A DNA stretch of 64,000 nt from an uncultured Oscillospiraceae bacterium (lineage in GTDB: Bacteria; Bacillota; Clostridia; Oscillospirales; Acutalibacteraceae). The stretch spans positions 232,518 through 296,517 of the forward strand of contig CAOKRT010000001.1 of the NCBI GenBank assembly GCA_948471205.1. Reading direction: 5' to 3'. Positions 32,604-41,894 of the stretch are shown piece by piece. Numbering within the stretch: position 1 is the first letter of the stretch; each line of letters begins with the position of its first letter. The notes under the pieces are model-generated. The model searched no databases. It was not told the DNA's origin and was given only the letters and a program-made list of their open reading frames with translations. A program made the translations under genes and the position numbers.

Positions 32604-32701
32604 AGAATAAAAGATATGAACATAACGCCGCAAAACGGTTTTTGTTTATAAAATTATTATATGTCTGTTTTTCCGAAACGGTTTATTTAAAGGAGTAAAA
32701 A

Positions 32702-32872
32702 ATGGTTAGTAAAACAAAATTTACTGTTGATAACGATAAAATAAAAGAATTGTTTGCAAAAGCCGGTATTTACAGTATTACAAACATTTCACCGCTTGGC
32801 GCAGGCGAATATAATGCTGTTTCGGGCAAAATGTTTTTCAAAAGTGCCTTCAGAGTTCTGAATGGCGAGTAA
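32702..32872 (+). pseudogene. truncated aminoglycoside-phosphotransferase-family gene remnant
   Basis: An ORF of 56 codons follows an excellent AAAGGAG site. Its first 42 residues (including IKELFAKAGIYSITNISP and LGAGEYNAV) resemble the start of APH-family phosphotransferases, which normally run about 300 residues. After the nucleotide-loop segment the text changes to a short unrelated tail (MFFKSAFRVLNGE) and stops. A terminator follows directly at 32891. The likely history is an internal deletion that removed most of the gene; alternatively it may be a real micro-protein. The APH match is by eye. Confidence 0.55.
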
Positions 32873-32890
32873 AACTTCATTTTATAATAA

Positions 32891-32927
32891 CAATCTGCGG
32901 CACAGCGCTGCGGATTGTTTCTTTTTT
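32891..32927 (+). terminator. rho-independent terminator after the truncated phosphotransferase gene
   Basis: CAATCTGC (32891-32898) and GCGGATTG (32910-32917) pair with one G-T wobble, extended by a short inner stem. TTTCTTTTTT follows. Confidence 0.75.
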
Positions 32928-33015
32928 ATACATAATTTATCAATAATTATTTTATTGATTATAAATATAAAGTATGCTATAATTTATGCAAATTAAAATG
33001 GAGTAGTATATATAA

Positions 33016-33519
33016 ATGATAATTCTCGGCATTGATCCCGGTTATGCAATTATAGGCTGGGGCGTTCTTGAATATAAATCAAATAAATTCCGTGTTTTGG
33101 ATTACGGCGCTATTACAACAGAGGCGCACACGCCGTTTCCTGTAAGGCTTCAGATTATTTATACGGAAATGAATATGATTTTTGATAAATATAAGCCGGA
33201 AATTATGAGCATGGAAAAACTGTTTTATAATAATAATGCCAAAACAGTTATTGATGTGGCACAGGCAAGAGGTGTGATAACGCTTTCGGCACAGATGCAC
33301 GGTATAGAAATTGCCGAATATACACCGCTTCAGGTGAAACAGTCTGTAACCGGATACGGAAGAGCCGTAAAAAAGCAGGTGCAGGAAATGACAAGGCTTA
33401 TTCTGAATCTTGAAAAAATCCCAAAGCCCGATGATACTGCCGATGCGCTTGCTATGGCTATCTGCCACGGGCATTCAAGCGGAAGCCTGCTTGGTGTATA
33501 TAATAAATTTTTGAGGTAA
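33016..33519 (+). CDS. ruvC: Holliday junction resolvase RuvC
   Basis: The protein is 167 residues with the retroviral-integrase-like nuclease fold. ILGIDPGYAIIGWG supplies catalytic Asp7, MEKLFYNNN the Glu near 68, and PDDTADALAMAICH the C-terminal acidic residues. It cuts four-way DNA junctions moved by RuvAB, completing recombination. It is first in a ruvC-ruvA-ruvB operon with 4- and 19-base gaps. A GGAG site lies 11 bases upstream of the ATG. Nothing looks unusual. Confidence 0.96.
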   Translation: MIILGIDPGYAIIGWGVLEYKSNKFRVLDYGAITTEAHTPFPVRLQIIYTEMNMIFDKYKPEIMSMEKLFYNNNAKTVIDVAQARGVITLSAQMHGIEIAEYTPLQVKQSVTGYGRAVKKQVQEMTRLILNLEKIPKPDDTADALAMAICHGHSSGSLLGVYNKFLR

Positions 33520-33523
33520 TCAT

Positions 33524-34129
33524 ATGATTTATAATGTTAAAGGTATTCTTACTTATATAGATGCACAGTTTGTTGTTGTTGAGTGCGGCGGTGTTGGCTT
33601 TAAATGCTTCACCTCGCTTAATACATCAAAATCTGTGGGTAAAACAGGCAGTGAGGTTAATTTGTTTACGTATCTTTCCGTAAGGGAGGATGCTATGGAT
33701 TTATTCGGATTTTCAACACAGACGGAGCTGGACTCCTTTAAACTGCTTATTACGGTTTCAGGGATCGGTCCGAAAGCGGCGATAGCCGTTCTTTCCGAAC
33801 TTTCACCGGACAGACTGGCAGTAGCCATTGCATCGGGTGATACCAAATCAATCATAAAGGCAAACGGAATAGGGAAAAAGACGGCAGAAAGAATTGTTCT
33901 TGAATTAAAGGATAAGATGGTAAGTATGTCTTCGGGTGAAATTTCGGCAGCCGTGGAATCTGCAGGTTCAATTCTTGAGGAATCTGCTTCTTCAGAAGCC
34001 GTTGCGGCACTTGTTGCGCTGGGCTTCAGTCAAAGTGATGCGGCCGTTGCTGTCGGTCAGATGGATAAATCGCTGTCTGCGGATGAAATGATAAGGCTTG
34101 GTTTAAAACAGCTTTCAAGAAATCTTTAA
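33524..34129 (+). CDS. ruvA: Holliday junction DNA-binding subunit RuvA
   Basis: The protein is 201 residues with three domains: an N-terminal OB fold (IYNVKGILTYIDAQFVVVECGGVGF), a middle helix-hairpin-helix region (ISGIGPKAAIAVLS and ANGIGKKTAERIVLELKDK) and a C-terminal UBA-like domain (EAVAALVALGFSQSDA) that contacts RuvB. As a tetramer it holds the Holliday junction flat for RuvB-driven migration. It is co-transcribed with ruvC and ruvB. Confidence 0.96.
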   Translation: MIYNVKGILTYIDAQFVVVECGGVGFKCFTSLNTSKSVGKTGSEVNLFTYLSVREDAMDLFGFSTQTELDSFKLLITVSGIGPKAAIAVLSELSPDRLAVAIASGDTKSIIKANGIGKKTAERIVLELKDKMVSMSSGEISAAVESAGSILEESASSEAVAALVALGFSQSDAAVAVGQMDKSLSADEMIRLGLKQLSRNL

Positions 34130-34148
34130 TTGATTTTCAGGAGATACT

Positions 34149-35177
34149 ATGAACGAGATGGATTTTGAAAACCGAATAGTTTCAACAGAGTTTACAGAAG
34201 CGGATAATGATATTGAAAACAGTCTGCGTCCTAAAGAACTGACGGATTATATCGGTCAGGAAAAGGCAAAGGAAAATCTTTCTGTATATATTCAGGCGGC
34301 ACGTGCAAGAGGGGAAGCGCTGGACCACGTTTTGCTTTACGGTCCTCCCGGACTTGGCAAAACCACGCTTGCGGGCATTATTGCAAACGAAATGGGCGTA
34401 AATATCAGAATAACAAGCGGTCCGGCAATTGAAAAACAGGGCGACTTGGCAGCATTGCTTACCAATTTACAAGAGGGCGATGTGCTTTTCATTGACGAAA
34501 TTCACCGCCTTAACAGAAGCGTGGAAGAGGTTTTGTATCCTGCCATGGAAGACAGGGCACTTGATATTATTATAGGAAAAGGACCTTCCGCACGATCCAT
34601 AAGGCTTGATTTGCCGAATTTCACGCTTGTTGGGGCAACCACACGTGCGGGGCAGCTTTCCGCACCTCTGCGAGACAGATTCGGCGTTATTTTAAGACTG
34701 GAGCTTTATACAAATGATGAGCTTGCGTCTATTGTAAGAAGAAGTGCCGGTATACTTGGAATTGATATTGATGACAACGGCGCATATCAGATTGCTTCCA
34801 GGTCCAGAGGAACGCCGCGTATTGCAAACAGACTTCTTAAAAGAAGCCGTGATTTTGCTGAGGTTAAATATGACGGTGTTATAACGGAGGAGGCTTCCTC
34901 GGATGCGCTGAACAGAATGGAAATTGACGGTTTGGGTCTTGATTCAATAGACCGCCGTCTTCTTACAACAATGATTAGAAATTATAACGGAGGACCCGTC
35001 GGTCTTGAAACCATTGCCGCTGCAATCGGCGAAGAAGCCGTAACGATTGAAGATGTTTATGAGCCGTATCTTATGCAGATAGGCTTTTTAAGCAGAACCC
35101 CCAGGGGAAGATGTGTAACGGCACTGGGCTACAAACATCTTGGCTTTGAACAGGACGGACAGCAGACTCTGATATAA
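34149..35177 (+). CDS. ruvB: Holliday junction branch-migration ATPase RuvB
   Basis: The protein is 342 residues. The N-terminus has [20 protein letters not shown], Walker [10 protein letters not shown] is at about 66-74, Walker [11 protein letters not shown] at about 115-124, sensor-1 [20 protein letters not shown] follows, and a winged-helix C-terminal domain ends in RTPRGRCVT. Two hexamers pump DNA through the RuvA-junction complex. The operon appears to continue into glmM after 26 bases, without a terminator between. Confidence 0.97.
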   Translation: MNEMDFENRIVSTEFTEADNDIENSLRPKELTDYIGQEKAKENLSVYIQAARARGEALDHVLLYGPPGLGKTTLAGIIANEMGVNIRITSGPAIEKQGDLAALLTNLQEGDVLFIDEIHRLNRSVEEVLYPAMEDRALDIIIGKGPSARSIRLDLPNFTLVGATTRAGQLSAPLRDRFGVILRLELYTNDELASIVRRSAGILGIDIDDNGAYQIASRSRGTPRIANRLLKRSRDFAEVKYDGVITEEASSDALNRMEIDGLGLDSIDRRLLTTMIRNYNGGPVGLETIAAAIGEEAVTIEDVYEPYLMQIGFLSRTPRGRCVTALGYKHLGFEQDGQQTLI

Positions 35178-35203
35178 ATATATTTTGAAAGGTTTTGTTT
35201 TTT

Positions 35204-36559
35204 GTGGGTAGATTATTTGGAACAGACGGTGTAAGAGGAATTGCAAATAAGGATTTAACAAACGAGCTTGCCATGCAGATAGGAAAGGCGGCGGCTGAAA
35301 TTCTGATTAAAAACACAACGGCAGATACAAAGCCTGTTGTTATGATCGGAAAAGATACAAGAGCATCCGGCGATATGCTTGAAGCAGCGCTCACATCCGG
35401 TTTCTGCTCTGTCGGAGTAGATGTTCTTTCGGTTGGGGTAATTCCCACTCCGGCCATTGCTTATCTTGTGGAAAAATACAACTGCGATGCAGGCGTTATG
35501 ATTTCTGCTTCGCATAATCCCTGTGAATATAACGGCATTAAAATCTTTCAGGGAAACGGATACAAACTTCCGGATGAAACGGAAGAAGAAATTGAATCCA
35601 TTATTCTTGACAATGCAGGAAAAATGGATATGAAAACGGGCGGCGGTGTCGGAAAAAGAACATTCTGCAAAACGGCTGTTGAAGATTATATCAGCCATGT
35701 TGTTTCCGTTTCGGATATTCGGTTTGACGGAATGAATATTGCAATAGACACGGCAAACGGTTCTGCATCTGTTTGTGCAAAGGAAATTTTTACCCGTCTC
35801 GGTGCAAAGTGCCACATGCTTTCAGATACTCCGGACGGAGTAAATATTAACGCAAACTGTGGCTCCACACATCCTGAAGAGCTGATGGAATTTGTTAAAG
35901 CCAATAAGCTTGACCTTGGTTTGGCATTCGACGGCGATGCAGACAGAATGCTTGCAGTGGATGAAAACGGAAATCTTATAGACGGCGACAGAATTATTGC
36001 TATCTGCGCAATGCAGATGAAGCAGGAGGGTCGGCTTGAAAAAGATACGGCAGTGGTAACGGTTATGAGCAATATGGGCTTTTTCAAGTTCTGCGATGAT
36101 TACGGTATCAAATGTGCCAAAACTGCCGTAGGAGACCGCTATGTGCTTGAACGTATGCTAAAACAGGGCTACAATATCGGCGGTGAGCAAAGCGGTCATA
36201 TCATTTTTCTTGATTATGCTACAACCGGAGACGGTGAGCTTTCCGGTGTTAAACTGATAGAAACCGTTAAAAAAAGCGGTGCAACACTTGGTGAACTTGC
36301 ATCAGTTATGACCGTTTATCCGCAGGTGTTAATAAATGTGGAGGTTACGGCAGAGGGTAAGAAAAAGTATAACAATGACGAGTATATCATTTCCGCAGTT
36401 CAGGAAGCGGAAATGGAACTTCACGGAGACGGAAGGGTACTGGTTCGTGTGTCCGGCACAGAACCGCTTGTCCGTGTAATGCTTGAAGGAAAAGATATAG
36501 ATAAAATTACAAATCTCGGTAATTATATTGCCGGCGTAGTTAAAGAAAGACTTAGTTGA
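35204..36559 (+). CDS. glmM: phosphoglucosamine mutase
   Basis: The protein is 451 residues from GTG 35204, chosen because the family starts at M/V-GRLFGTDGVRG; a TTG at 35195 would only add three residues. The active phosphoserine is Ser103 in ISASHNP, the Mg2+ loop is DGDADRM at about 241-247, the sugar-specificity loop is GGEQSGHI and the phosphate-binding RVSGTEPLVRV is near the end. It interconverts glucosamine-6- and -1-phosphate for UDP-GlcNAc and peptidoglycan synthesis. Its stop overlaps the next gene's ATG. Confidence 0.95.
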   Translation: MGRLFGTDGVRGIANKDLTNELAMQIGKAAAEILIKNTTADTKPVVMIGKDTRASGDMLEAALTSGFCSVGVDVLSVGVIPTPAIAYLVEKYNCDAGVMISASHNPCEYNGIKIFQGNGYKLPDETEEEIESIILDNAGKMDMKTGGGVGKRTFCKTAVEDYISHVVSVSDIRFDGMNIAIDTANGSASVCAKEIFTRLGAKCHMLSDTPDGVNINANCGSTHPEELMEFVKANKLDLGLAFDGDADRMLAVDENGNLIDGDRIIAICAMQMKQEGRLEKDTAVVTVMSNMGFFKFCDDYGIKCAKTAVGDRYVLERMLKQGYNIGGEQSGHIIFLDYATTGDGELSGVKLIETVKKSGATLGELASVMTVYPQVLINVEVTAEGKKKYNNDEYIISAVQEAEMELHGDGRVLVRVSGTEPLVRVMLEGKDIDKITNLGNYIAGVVKERLS

Positions 36560-37443
36560 TGAGATATACAAAGGATTGGAAAGAGTATGAGCTTATTGAC
36601 TGCTCCGGCGGTGAAAAGCTTGAAAGATGGGGAGAACAGCTTTTAATAAGACCTGACCCCCAGGTTATATGGAAAAGCGAAAAAACAAATAAACTGTGGT
36701 TTGGGGCGGATGCAAGATATGAACGCTCACATTCCGGCGGCGGTCAGTGGAATGTCCGCAAAAAAATACCGTCCGTATGGCAGGTTAAATACAAAGATTT
36801 AACCTTTAATATAAAAACCATGGGTTTCAAGCATACAGGGCTTTTTCCCGAACAGGCAGTTAACTGGGATTTTACCAGGCGGGTTATTAAAACCAGCGGC
36901 AGAACAGATGTGAAGGTTCTGAATCTTTTTGCATATACCGGTGGCGCAACAGCGGCATGCCTGAAAGAGGGTGCGTCGGTTGTGCATGTTGATGCTTCCA
37001 AAGGAATGACACTTTGGGCAAAAGAAAACATTGAAGCATCGGGGCTTTCGGAAAAACCGTGCAGATGGATTGTTGACGACTGCATTAAATTTGTTCAGCG
37101 TGAAATCAGAAGAGGAAATAAATACGATATTATTATTCTTGATCCTCCGTCTTACGGCAGAGGACCTAAAGGTGAAATATGGCATCTGGAGGACAGCCTT
37201 TACGATTTTGTTAAGCTGATTAAGGATGTATTGTCAGACAATCCTCTTATGGTGCTTCTTAATTCATATACAACAGGGCTTTCGGCTTCTGTTATGAAAT
37301 ATATTCTTGATGATATTATTGTTAAAGAAAAGGGCGGCAGTGTTGATGCCGATGAAATCGGGCTTCCCGTTTCATCCAATAACGGGGTTCTTCCCTGCGG
37401 AGCATCGGCCATTTGGTTAAACAATGGAATTAATCAGATTTGA
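36559..37443 (+). CDS. class I SAM-dependent methyltransferase, RlmI/RlmK-like
   Basis: The protein is 294 residues from ATG 36559, overlapping the glmM stop (TGATG). The Rossmann SAM site is VLNLFAYTGGATAACLKEGASVVHVDAS (about 120-147), and DPPSYGRGPKGE (about 197-208) is the catalytic motif IV typical of 23S rRNA cytosine or guanine methyltransferases such as RlmI/RlmK. The PUA domain at the N-terminus of RlmI is missing; a short beta-rich lead region replaces it. The target is most likely rRNA but unproven. The end overlaps ecfA1 by 20 bases. Confidence 0.8.
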   Translation: MRYTKDWKEYELIDCSGGEKLERWGEQLLIRPDPQVIWKSEKTNKLWFGADARYERSHSGGGQWNVRKKIPSVWQVKYKDLTFNIKTMGFKHTGLFPEQAVNWDFTRRVIKTSGRTDVKVLNLFAYTGGATAACLKEGASVVHVDASKGMTLWAKENIEASGLSEKPCRWIVDDCIKFVQREIRRGNKYDIIILDPPSYGRGPKGEIWHLEDSLYDFVKLIKDVLSDNPLMVLLNSYTTGLSASVMKYILDDIIVKEKGGSVDADEIGLPVSSNNGVLPCGASAIWLNNGINQI

Positions 37444-38269
37444 TCATGTTGATTTTTCTTATACTTCTGAAGAAAACGGAAACACCGTAATATCGGCAGA
37501 GGTAATGAAGGATTTTAATCTTACAATTGAAAAGGGCAGTTTTGTTGCAGTTCTTGGGCATAACGGTTCAGGCAAATCCACTGTTGCAAAGCTGATAAAC
37601 GGAATACTTGTGCCCCAAAGCGGAACGGTAACCGTTAACGGTATTGCAACGGATAATGAAGACAATGTTTACGAAATCAGAAAAAGCGTTGGAATGGTTT
37701 TTCAGAATCCGGATAACCAAATAGTAGCTTCCGTTGTGGAAGAGGACGTTGCTTTCGGTGTTGAAAATCTCGGAATACCGTCTGACGAATGCCGCAGAAG
37801 AGTGGACGAGGCGCTTAAAACAGTCGGTATATATGCGCTTCGCGAAAAAGCGCCGCATAAGCTGTCAGGCGGGCAGAAACAGCGTGTTGCCGTTGCGGGC
37901 ATTATAGCAATGAAGCCAACGTGCATTGTGCTTGACGAACCCACTGCCATGCTGGATCCGAGCGGACGCAGAGAAGTCATAGATACAATCAGGAAACTGA
38001 ACAGGGAAGACGGCATAACAATTGTGCTGATAACACATTATATGGATGAAGCCGTTGAGGCAGACAGAGTCATTGTGATAGACGGCGGAAAAATCAAACT
38101 TGACGGTTCGGCTGAATATGTGTTTTCCAATGTTGATGAAATAAAGGCTATGGGACTGGATGTTCCGCAGGCAACAGAGCTTATACATAAAGCAGGGCTT
38201 GAAAGCAGTGAAACAATTTTAAACACAGATGAATGTGTGGAATTTATTAAAAAAAGGCTGGAGGAGTAA
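37424..38269 (+). CDS. ecfA1: energy-coupling factor transporter ATPase 1
   Basis: The protein is 281 residues of ABC-ATPase. Walker A GHNGSGKST is at about 44-52, the Q-loop MVFQNPDNQIV follows, then the signature LSGGQKQRVA, Walker B CIVLDEPTAMLD and the switch His in LITHYMDEA. The Q-loop QNPDNQ and the C-terminal extension are typical of EcfA1. It is one of two ATPases energizing vitamin or metal S-components. It forms a tight operon with ecfA2, ecfT and truA, as in many Firmicutes. Confidence 0.92.
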   Translation: MELIRFDHVDFSYTSEENGNTVISAEVMKDFNLTIEKGSFVAVLGHNGSGKSTVAKLINGILVPQSGTVTVNGIATDNEDNVYEIRKSVGMVFQNPDNQIVASVVEEDVAFGVENLGIPSDECRRRVDEALKTVGIYALREKAPHKLSGGQKQRVAVAGIIAMKPTCIVLDEPTAMLDPSGRREVIDTIRKLNREDGITIVLITHYMDEAVEADRVIVIDGGKIKLDGSAEYVFSNVDEIKAMGLDVPQATELIHKAGLESSETILNTDECVEFIKKRLEE

Positions 38270-38271
38270 TT

Positions 38272-39147
38272 GTGGCGGTTTTGGTCTGCGAAAATTTAAA
38301 ATATCTTTACAGCGCAGGCACACCATTTGAAACTGCGGCGATTGAAAATGTTGATTTTTCGGTTGAAAAAGGGGAACTGATTGGTATAATTGGTCATACC
38401 GGAAGCGGAAAATCCACCCTTATTCAGCATTGCAACGGACTTTTGGAACCGCATGGCGGCGTTGTTTTTCTGAACGGAAAAGATATCTGGGCAAAGGAAA
38501 ATAGAAAACATATAAGAGATGTCCGTTTTTCGGTTGGTCTTTGTTTTCAGTATCCGGAATATCAGATTTTTGAAGAAACCGTTTTTAAAGAAATTGCCTT
38601 TGGTCCGAAGCAGATGGGACTGAAAGAAAAGGAGATTAAAGAACGGGTATATAAAAGTATGGCTTTTGTGGGTATAGACCGTTCTTTTGAAAATAAATCA
38701 CCGTTTGATTTGTCGGGCGGGCAGAAAAGGCGTGTGGCAATTGCTTCTGTTATAGCCATGCAGCCGCAGGTGCTGATTCTTGATGAACCCTGTGCCGGTC
38801 TTGATCCGAAGGGCAGAGAACGTATTCTTGCTTTGATTAAGGAATACAGAGAAACGATGGGAACAACGGTAATTGTTGTTTCTCATTCTATGGAAGATAT
38901 GGCTGAAATATGCAGCAGAGTGCTTGTTATGGACCATGGAAAAACAGCTATGTACGGCACGGTGGCGGAGGTTTATTCGCAAGCCGGCAAGCTGAGGAGT
39001 ATGGGGCTTAATATTCCGCAGATTACAGATATTTTTCTGAGATTAAAGGCAGAGGGTATTGACTGCAGAACAGATATTTTTACCGTTTCCGACGGAGCGC
39101 AGGAGCTTAGAAGGCTTTTCGGCAAAAAGAAAGGGGCGGTGATATGA
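38272..39147 (+). CDS. ecfA2: energy-coupling factor transporter ATPase 2
   Basis: The protein is 291 residues starting at GTG 38272, with GGAGGAG 5 bases upstream. Walker A GHTGSGKST is at about 39-47, Q-loop FQYPEYQIFEETV (the EcfA2-type QYPEYQ) follows, then LSGGQKRRVA, Walker B LILDEPCAGLD and VSHSMEDMAE. It pairs with EcfA1 beneath EcfT. Its stop overlaps ecfT by 4 bases (ATGA), indicating coupled translation. Confidence 0.92.
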   Translation: MAVLVCENLKYLYSAGTPFETAAIENVDFSVEKGELIGIIGHTGSGKSTLIQHCNGLLEPHGGVVFLNGKDIWAKENRKHIRDVRFSVGLCFQYPEYQIFEETVFKEIAFGPKQMGLKEKEIKERVYKSMAFVGIDRSFENKSPFDLSGGQKRRVAIASVIAMQPQVLILDEPCAGLDPKGRERILALIKEYRETMGTTVIVVSHSMEDMAEICSRVLVMDHGKTAMYGTVAEVYSQAGKLRSMGLNIPQITDIFLRLKAEGIDCRTDIFTVSDGAQELRRLFGKKKGAVI

Positions 39148-39956
39148 TAAGCGATATAACAATCGGGCAGTATTTCCCAGGAAATTCAATTGTGCATAAG
39201 CTGGATGCAAGAATGAAAATTGTTTTAACCGTTCTTTTTATTGCTGCATTGTTTTTATGCGGAAATTTTATTTCACTTTCTGTTATTTTGATATCGGCGG
39301 CAGCGGTTATCGGTTTAAGCAGAATTTCATTTAAAACAATTTTAAAAAGCGTAAAACCGCTTGCGCTTATTATTATCATTACTGCCGTTATTAACTTATT
39401 TTACGGAACCGGTGAGGCTGTTGCGGAATTCTGGGTGTTTAAAATTACAGTAAACGGTATTTATAAAGCTTTGTTTTTTTCGTTCAGAATTACCACGTTA
39501 ATTGTTATAGGTTCAATGCTTACTTATACTACATCGCCGACAGAGCTTACAGATGCAATTGAACGGCTTTTTAAGCCGCTTAAATATATCGGCATAGATG
39601 TTCATATGATTGCAATGATTATGACCATTGCACTTCGTTTTATTCCTACGCTTGTTGAAGAAATAGAAAAAATTACCGCTGCGCAGAAATCCAGGGGAGC
39701 AGATATGGAATCCGGAAATATTATAAAGCGTGTAAAGGCGCTTATACCTGTGCTTATACCGCTGTTTATATCTTCTTTCCGCAGAGCAAGGGAGCTTGCT
39801 TACGCAATGGAATGCCGCTGTTACCGCGGCGGGGCAGGAAGAACAAAAATGAAAGTTTCAAAAATTCATTTCCGGGATTGCTGTGCACTTGTTCTGATAT
39901 CGTTATTGACAGCGCTTGTATGTTATCTCAATACCTTGATGGTGGCGGTTATATGA
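39144..39956 (+). CDS. ecfT: energy-coupling factor transmembrane protein EcfT
   Basis: The protein is 270 residues with about five to six helices. The two coupling-helix Arg-Gly signatures are recognisable in AAQKSRGADMES and AMECRCYRGG, which dock on the two ATPases. The start GQYFPGNSIVHKLDARMKI is typical. It is the shared scaffold that receives different S-components; the pyridoxine-type S-component at 18811 is a candidate client. It overlaps truA by 4 bases. Confidence 0.92.
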   Translation: MISDITIGQYFPGNSIVHKLDARMKIVLTVLFIAALFLCGNFISLSVILISAAAVIGLSRISFKTILKSVKPLALIIIITAVINLFYGTGEAVAEFWVFKITVNGIYKALFFSFRITTLIVIGSMLTYTTSPTELTDAIERLFKPLKYIGIDVHMIAMIMTIALRFIPTLVEEIEKITAAQKSRGADMESGNIIKRVKALIPVLIPLFISSFRRARELAYAMECRCYRGGAGRTKMKVSKIHFRDCCALVLISLLTALVCYLNTLMVAVI

Positions 39957-40687
39957 GAAATTTACTTATTGAAATCAGCTATGACGGTTCCGGTTATCAC
40001 GGCTGGCAAATTCAGAAAAATGCAGTAACCGTTCAGCAGGTTTTTCAGAAAGCAGTTGAAAAAGTTTTCGGCGGACAAACAGATATTAAGGGCTGCAGCC
40101 GAACAGACAGCGGTGTGCATGCGTATTCATATTTTGTTTCATTGAAAACAGAACAGAATATACCGGCAGAAAGGATTCCTGCGGCGCTGAATACATATTT
40201 GCCTAAGGATATTGCGGTTCTAAGCTGCAAAGAGGTTGATTATGATTTTCATGCACGTTACAGTGTTAAATCAAAGGAATATATTTATAAACTGTATAAC
40301 GGAAAAATCAGAAATCCGTTCTATAACAAGTATGCTTATCATTACAGATTTCCTGTGAACGCAGAGTACCTGAATAACGAAGCAAAGGCCTTTATAGGCA
40401 CGTATGATTTCAGCGGCTTCTGTTCTGCGCATTCCGGAGTGGAGGACACGGTGAGAACGGTTTATAATTTTGAAGTGTTCAGAAAAGGCGATATGGTTTA
40501 TTTTAAGGTTGAAGCAGACGGTTTTCTTTATAATATGGTCAGAATAATGGTTGGAACGCTTCTTTTTGTTAATGAGGGCAAAATCAAACAGGGAACGCTG
40601 AAAGGTATTATTGAAAGCAAAAACAGAAAACTGGCAGGAAAAACAGCTCCTGCAGAAGGCTTATATCTTAATAAGGTCAATTATTAA
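39953..40687 (+). CDS. truA: tRNA pseudouridine(38-40) synthase
   Basis: The protein is 244 residues from ATG 39953, overlapping the ecfT stop. Catalytic Asp52 lies in GCSRTDSGVHA; ISYDGSGYHGWQIQ and FLYNMVRIMVGTL are family landmarks. It isomerizes uridines at positions 38-40 of tRNA anticodon stems. The position after ecfAAT matches the common Firmicutes order, though rplM-rpsI, which often follow, are absent here. Confidence 0.95.
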   Translation: MRNLLIEISYDGSGYHGWQIQKNAVTVQQVFQKAVEKVFGGQTDIKGCSRTDSGVHAYSYFVSLKTEQNIPAERIPAALNTYLPKDIAVLSCKEVDYDFHARYSVKSKEYIYKLYNGKIRNPFYNKYAYHYRFPVNAEYLNNEAKAFIGTYDFSGFCSAHSGVEDTVRTVYNFEVFRKGDMVYFKVEADGFLYNMVRIMVGTLLFVNEGKIKQGTLKGIIESKNRKLAGKTAPAEGLYLNKVNY

Positions 40688-40701
40688 AAGGATTTGAAAA
40701 T

Positions 40702-41883
40702 ATGGCGGATAATTATCGAAAAAAAGAACGCAGTGAAAGAAAAAATGCAAAAAATAAAAAAAGAATTACCATACTTTGGATTGTTATTATTGCGGCCGCG
40801 GCAGTGATTGCTGTGATGAAAATAAGTGAAATCAACTTTTCGGCACTGTTTCATTCAGATAAAAATGACAACGGCATTGTGCTGTCTGAAGATGAAAATA
40901 ACCGAGAGGGGTTTCCTTACAGAATTGATTCAGGCGAAAACAATATTTTATCCGTTGTGGGAAGCAAAATTGCAATTTTAAACGATTCGTCGTATACTGT
41001 TGTCGATGCTTCCGACGCTGAAGAGTTTATCCGAGATGAACACGGCTATGCAAATCCGATTATAAAAACAAGCGGCGGATATTCCGTTATTTATGATCAG
41101 GGTGCAAATGTGTACCGACTTGACAGTCAGAAGGAAAATATATATGAAAATTCAGCAAAAGGTGAAATTCTTTGCGCTGATGTAGCCGATACCGGCGCAG
41201 TTGCAGTAGCGGCTGTTTCGGGCGTACACAAAAGCACGGTTTTTGTGTACGGAAAGTCTTTTTCAGAAAAAATGAATTATGAGGTTTCCGGCGGTTATAT
41301 CACCTCTGTTGCTGTTGATGACAGGGGAAAAAATGTTGCTTTTACTGTAATGAATTCGGAAAATGCAGAAATAAAATCCACGCTTTATACAATGTCTGTA
41401 AATGATGCACAGCCAAGGGCAAAGTTTGAATATTTTGGTTCTTCTGTGCTGGACATTCATTTTTCGTCGGGATATCTGTACGTTGTGGGAAACGATTTTG
41501 TCAGTGTGATTTCGTCACTTGAAAAAGAGACGGCGGTTTATGAAAAGGGCAGCATAAATACAGTGGCTTACTGCTATAATCCCGCAGATAATCTGGTGCT
41601 TGCCTATTCCGATTATATCGGGGCAGCCGAAAATAAGATTTCTTATATCAGGCAGAACGGAAAAGTGAAAACAACGGTTTCTGTAAATACGGAAATTAAA
41701 GCAGTATCTGCATCGGGAACGGATATGACCGTGCTTACCGGCAGTGAAGTGATTTCATACAAATTAAGCAACGGAAATGAAAAAGCACGTATAAAGGTGG
41801 ATGATTCGTATACGGATATTCTCCAGCTTTCATCAAAAATATACGCAAAGCATCGTTCGGTGCTTGAAATTATCAGTAAATAG
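40702..41883 (+). CDS. membrane-anchored beta-propeller-like protein (DUF5711-type)
   Basis: The protein is 393 residues. A highly basic cytosolic start (about 1-22) is followed by one helix (about 24-42) and an extracellular region of repeating beta-strand segments with alternating hydrophobics (for example GGYITSVAVDDRGKNVAFTVM and SSVLDIHFSSGYLYVVGND). This suggests a WD40/YVTN-like propeller. It resembles the uncharacterized DUF5711 proteins of Clostridia, by recollection. It sits between truA and a CvpA-like gene, 11 bases before the latter, so a shared operon and envelope role are plausible. No catalytic motif is visible. Confidence 0.6.
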   Translation: MADNYRKKERSERKNAKNKKRITILWIVIIAAAAVIAVMKISEINFSALFHSDKNDNGIVLSEDENNREGFPYRIDSGENNILSVVGSKIAILNDSSYTVVDASDAEEFIRDEHGYANPIIKTSGGYSVIYDQGANVYRLDSQKENIYENSAKGEILCADVADTGAVAVAAVSGVHKSTVFVYGKSFSEKMNYEVSGGYITSVAVDDRGKNVAFTVMNSENAEIKSTLYTMSVNDAQPRAKFEYFGSSVLDIHFSSGYLYVVGNDFVSVISSLEKETAVYEKGSINTVAYCYNPADNLVLAYSDYIGAAENKISYIRQNGKVKTTVSVNTEIKAVSASGTDMTVLTGSEVISYKLSNGNEKARIKVDDSYTDILQLSSKIYAKHRSVLEIISK

Positions 41884-41894
41884 GAGAGGAAAAT

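Noticed and set aside
32025-32633. 202-residue minus-strand ORF opposite the flavoprotein gene
   Set aside because: It is antisense to a clear family member, has Cys/Arg/His-rich shadow composition and no ribosome site.
35255-35815. 186-residue minus-strand ORF inside glmM
   Set aside because: It lies wholly opposite a well-conserved gene; composition is that of a shadow frame.
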